Source of the DNA: Cellvibrionaceae bacterium
Lineage (GTDB): Bacteria > Pseudomonadota > Gammaproteobacteria > Pseudomonadales > Cellvibrionaceae
Direction: 5' to 3'
DNA: 17,567 bases
Assembly (NCBI GenBank): GCA_025800435.1
Contig: JAOXRV010000214.1
Span: 1 to 17,567, forward strand
Below are positions 14,708 through 17,567 of the stretch, piece after piece; the first letter of the stretch is position 1; every line of letters starts with the position of its first letter. A model generated the notes under the pieces. It saw only the letters and a program-made list of their open reading frames with translations. It made no database searches and was not told the DNA's origin. Position numbers and translations under genes: made by a program.

Positions 14708-16768
14708 TCAACCATCCATGGTGAAGTCATAATCCATGGTGGTGCTTGGGGCTTGTAGGTAGTGGCCCTGGATATAGTGCACCCCGCCGGACCACAGGGT
14801 GGAGAGGATGCTGGCGTTTTCAATCTGGGTGATAAAAGTGGTTTTGCCGGCTTTGTGCAACTCGTTCAGCAGTTGTAGCAGGGCATCGGGGCTCTGGTTG
14901 TTGTTTTGAATATCCAGCGCAAATGAACCGTCTACTTTGTACAGCTTGGTGGCCATCTGTTCGATGGTGTTGGTCGGGTTGAGCGAGCAGCCAAAATTGC
15001 TGATTAAACAGGTCGATTCTAACTTGGCCACTTCATCCAAAAAGCTCTGGGTATCGTTGAGGTTGAGATTGGCGTCTTTCTCGCTGATTTGAAATACCAC
15101 ATGATCGGGCTTAATGCGCGCAGTTTCCAACACCCGTTTTACCCAAGCGATCAAGGTGCGGTCGCGAATCGAATCGGCGCTGACGGTGATCATTAAATTG
15201 GTGTTGGGGTGGCGGCTGCGCTGTTTGGCCAGCGCCTTCATCGACTCTAGTATCACCCAGCGGTCGAGCTTGGCGCCGCTGCCGATGGATTTGGCCAGTT
15301 CGAGAAAATTGCTAGGGGATACCTCATCGCCGGATTTATCCAGCATGCGCAGCTGTACCTCGTAGTACTCTTGGCTGGAGCCGCGCAGGGAAATAACGGG
15401 CTGGAATAGCAAGCGGAAACGGTTTTCGCTCAGGGCCTCTTGTATTTCGTCGACACTGGTGCCGCTGCCAATTTGCTTGGGTTCATACAGTTTAACTTGG
15501 TTGATATTTTCTTCGCTGTTGCGAATATCATTCAGCGCGCCGGCGGCCTGGTTGATAATGGTATCGCTGTCGATACTGTTCTCATTGATCAGGGCGATAC
15601 CAATGCTTACGGTAAATTGGGCGGTGCGGCCACCGGCCTCAACAATGGCGTTGGCGCATTTTTCTAAAATACTTTGGCTGGTTTGCTCGATGGCCGATAC
15701 GGTGGTTTGTTGGCTCAGCACCATAAAGGCATCGTCGGCAAAGCGGCCCAAAATATCAGTGTCATCCAGGCAGGGCTGCACCACCGCGGCAATTTGCTTG
15801 AGTGTGTCCTCGCTGGCGGCCAGGCCGACCTTGTTTTGCACCTGCTCGTAAAAATCGTCGATTTCAATCAACAATACACTGGCCTGAGGGGCCGGGCTGG
15901 CCAGCAGTTGGTTGATGTTGTCGACCAAGTGTTGGCGGTTCCACAACTCGGTGGCCGGGTCGCGGTTTTTAATCTTTTGCATTTCCAGGGCCAGATCCTG
16001 GTCTTGGTCTTGGCTGGGAATGCGCAGTTCGATGCAGGGCTCTTCTTCGTAGCGGCCGTGGCTGAGGTTTATTTTAAGGGCGACCTCACTGCCATCGGCG
16101 CAATTGGCTCGAATTTTTTCCTGGCGCTTGCCCTGCTCGTCGCCCTGTAGGGTAAAGTCCTGCAGAGTGCGTTTAAACTCGGCCTGCTGGGTCTCGCTAA
16201 TAAGGTCGATAATCGGAGTATAGGCCACGTCTTCGATATCTTCGTAGCCAAAGCTCTCGGCAAAGGAGGCGTTTACATAGAGGCACAGGCCATCTTGGAT
16301 AAAGGCGATGCCGTCGCGAGAGCTATCCAGCAACTCGTGCGCACGCTGCTCGGCCTCGCGGCGCTTTTTATCGGCGCTGATACGGGACTGGCGCTGCTGG
16401 CGGTTGTTTATTTCACGGTCGATCACCAGCAGCAGGTGTTGGTCTTGGTCCAGCACGACCACATCGGCGGCGCCGCGTTTCATGCCTTCGACTACAGTCT
16501 GGGTGTCGTCGTCAGTGCTTTGCAATATAACTGGGATGTCTTTATTGACACGGAAGATGGTCTGTAGGCATACATCGGTATCGCTGGCACTGTCCTGGGC
16601 GATCATTAGATCCCAGTTTTGGCCTTGGATCAGGGCTTCTATGGTCTCGGCATTAACCAGCTGTGCACGGGTATTTTTACCGGCATTGTGCAGCATGCTG
16701 ATCAAACGCTCGGCTTCAGCTTCCGAGTCGTTGAGAATAAGTAACCTGAGTGTGTGATCAGATATCAT
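14708..16768 (-). CDS. fimX: FimX-like c-di-GMP effector (degenerate REC-PAS-GGDEF-EAL)
   Basis: This 686-residue cytoplasmic protein has a REC-like domain (about 1-125), PAS (about 140-250), GGDEF (about 265-425) and EAL (about 435-686). Every catalytic signature is altered. The REC acceptor position carries Q58 (DLMIAQD). GGDEF reads ADDAF (344-348). EAL reads EVQ (470-472). The DDFG loop reads SNFG (590-593), and the ITE glutamate region reads FQISE. K611 and YIQGHYLQAPS (665-675) are kept. This pattern, the overall length and the C-terminus TMDYDF match Pseudomonas FimX (about 690 residues), a non-enzymatic c-di-GMP receptor that drives type IV pilus assembly. Adjacency to serB is also as in Pseudomonas. 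The ATG at 16768 has no clear Shine-Dalgarno. Binding of c-di-GMP and a pilus role are inferred. Confidence 0.88.
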   Translation of the reverse strand: MISDHTLRLLILNDSEAEAERLISMLHNAGKNTRAQLVNAETIEALIQGQNWDLMIAQDSASDTDVCLQTIFRVNKDIPVILQSTDDDTQTVVEGMKRGAADVVVLDQDQHLLLVIDREINNRQQRQSRISADKKRREAEQRAHELLDSSRDGIAFIQDGLCLYVNASFAESFGYEDIEDVAYTPIIDLISETQQAEFKRTLQDFTLQGDEQGKRQEKIRANCADGSEVALKINLSHGRYEEEPCIELRIPSQDQDQDLALEMQKIKNRDPATELWNRQHLVDNINQLLASPAPQASVLLIEIDDFYEQVQNKVGLAASEDTLKQIAAVVQPCLDDTDILGRFADDAFMVLSQQTTVSAIEQTSQSILEKCANAIVEAGGRTAQFTVSIGIALINENSIDSDTIINQAAGALNDIRNSEENINQVKLYEPKQIGSGTSVDEIQEALSENRFRLLFQPVISLRGSSQEYYEVQLRMLDKSGDEVSPSNFLELAKSIGSGAKLDRWVILESMKALAKQRSRHPNTNLMITVSADSIRDRTLIAWVKRVLETARIKPDHVVFQISEKDANLNLNDTQSFLDEVAKLESTCLISNFGCSLNPTNTIEQMATKLYKVDGSFALDIQNNNQSPDALLQLLNELHKAGKTTFITQIENASILSTLWSGGVHYIQGHYLQAPSTTMDYDFTMDG

Positions 16769-16931
16769 CGATAGTCATTATGATCCCGAGTGTTATGCCC
16801 CTATAGAGAGGGCGCACAATACTACCTTATCGCTTAGGCACATAAAAGCCGTTAGGATTTAAACCGATCAAAGTTTTGATCTGTTTTGTGTCGAGCGTCA
16901 AAACTGTTTATTCAGGGCGACCAGAGGTGCC

Positions 16932-17567
16932 CTAGCTACCTTCCAGGGGTCTAAACGCAAACACACTAATGGCGGCAGTCTCCATGGTTTTGCGCATTAA
17001 TTGGGCGGTTTTTTGTTGGCCACGCTGGGTCAGGCGTACCTTTTGCCCCTCTTGAAAGGGTACCGAAGGGGTCAACAGGCAAGGTGTGGGGCGCTCTGGC
17101 TTTTGCTCGGGTAGGTAAAATGCCCGCAAATAGTCCACATCGTCACCGCTTTTGTGAATAATCGAGGCCCCATAGGGGCGCGCCATGGCCGATACCAGCT
17201 CTACCCCTAAACGGCTGCTGCCCCGGTTTTGCCGCACCCAGCGAACCAGCCCTAGAGTCCAGTGCTCGGCATCGGGTTCGCGCAGGGCAATCAGCTCCCC
17301 AGATTTCAGGGTTTTAGGCACATTCTTGCGCCAGTGCAGGCAATAGCCTTTGTGGCTGCGGTCCTCGGTCTGCACCGTTTGAATGGGGAACTTCTTTGCG
17401 GCCTGTTCGCGCTCGCGTTTAACCAGCTGTTTTTCAATATCCAGGGTCGAGAATAGCAGCGGGTCAAAATTGCGGCCGCTGCCCTCGGCATCAAAGGCGT
17501 TCGACCAGGGGTCATCGTCAATCTGCACTTCCGGTTTGTGGCGCTGATGCAGATAGGGGTTATTGTC
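16932..17567 (-). CDS. PilZ-like domain protein, C-terminal part (runs off window)
   Basis: The reading frame is open from the window edge (17567) to the TAG at 16932, so at least 211 codons belong to a gene whose 5' end lies outside. A GTG at 17528 lies in frame, but there is no reason to start there because sense codons continue upstream. From about residue 70 of the visible part, GELIALREPDAEHWTLGLVR, followed by WVRQNRGSSRLGVELVSAMA, reads like a PilZ-type beta-barrel (short beta strands, G-x-VRW, LGVEL), but the canonical RxxxR and DxSxxG c-di-GMP motifs are not clear. The gene is directly upstream of fimX on the same strand, 163 bases away, so a shared c-di-GMP role is possible. I do not recognise a gene name. 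Confidence 0.65.
   Translation of the reverse strand, partial: DNNPYLHQRHKPEVQIDDDPWSNAFDAEGSGRNFDPLLFSTLDIEKQLVKREREQAAKKFPIQTVQTEDRSHKGYCLHWRKNVPKTLKSGELIALREPDAEHWTLGLVRWVRQNRGSSRLGVELVSAMARPYGASIIHKSGDDVDYLRAFYLPEQKPERPTPCLLTPSVPFQEGQKVRLTQRGQQKTAQLMRKTMETAAISVFAFRPLEGS

Noticed and set aside
16914..16933. AGGGC...GCCCT hairpin overlapping the stop of the PilZ-like gene as a terminator
   Set aside because: The stem is 5 bp plus an imperfect inner part, with no T-run downstream on the minus strand.

Overview
The window looks like a chromosomal segment from a marine-type gammaproteobacterium (moderately GC-rich). The gene set and neighbourhoods resemble Pseudomonas and the Cellvibrionales/Spongiibacteraceae. 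The main clues are a complete liuRABCD leucine-catabolism operon under a MerR-type LiuR box, and the arrangement fimX - serB - AhpA/YtjB-type membrane gene, which I recall from Pseudomonas (fimX beside serB) and enterics (ytjB/smp beside serB). The genus assignment is inference only.

Positions 1-6339, read on the minus strand, hold the isovalerate/leucine module: liuR (regulator), liuA (isovaleryl-CoA dehydrogenase), liuB and liuD (the two subunits of 3-methylcrotonyl-CoA carboxylase) and liuC (methylglutaconyl-CoA hydratase). Together they convert isovaleryl-CoA to HMG-CoA. The lyase for the last step (liuE) is not in the window. A perfect 16-bp palindrome sits over the promoter in front of liuR. 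Divergently, 6478-9753 encodes a 1091-residue single-chain acyl-CoA carboxylase (biotin carboxylase - biotin carrier - carboxyltransferase), a second biotin enzyme of undetermined acyl-CoA substrate. It is followed by a free-methionine-(R)-sulfoxide reductase of the GAF type (9854-10321).

Positions 10330-13263 (minus) hold a fused two-domain acyltransferase resembling the ornithine-lipid synthase OlsF, and a two-pass membrane protein whose cytoplasmic part looks like a degenerate class III nucleotidyl cyclase. serB (13465-14436, plus) is divergent to it behind a good sigma70-type promoter. Positions 14708-17567 (minus) hold a FimX-like REC-PAS-GGDEF-EAL protein with all catalytic signatures degraded, and upstream of it the C-terminal part of a PilZ-like protein that runs off the window. 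This pair suggests a c-di-GMP effector locus, probably for type IV pilus control.

The least expected structure is a pair of related, ~110-bp, strongly palindromic elements (4515-4622, inside the liu operon between liuA and liuB; and 14561-14670, after serB). They share a conserved core with a small internal hairpin. Their long outer arms differ in sequence between the copies, yet each stays self-complementary. They look like a dispersed structured repeat family and are the best candidate here for something undescribed. No tRNA, rRNA, CRISPR array or transposase gene was seen, and no gap between genes exceeds 300 bases.
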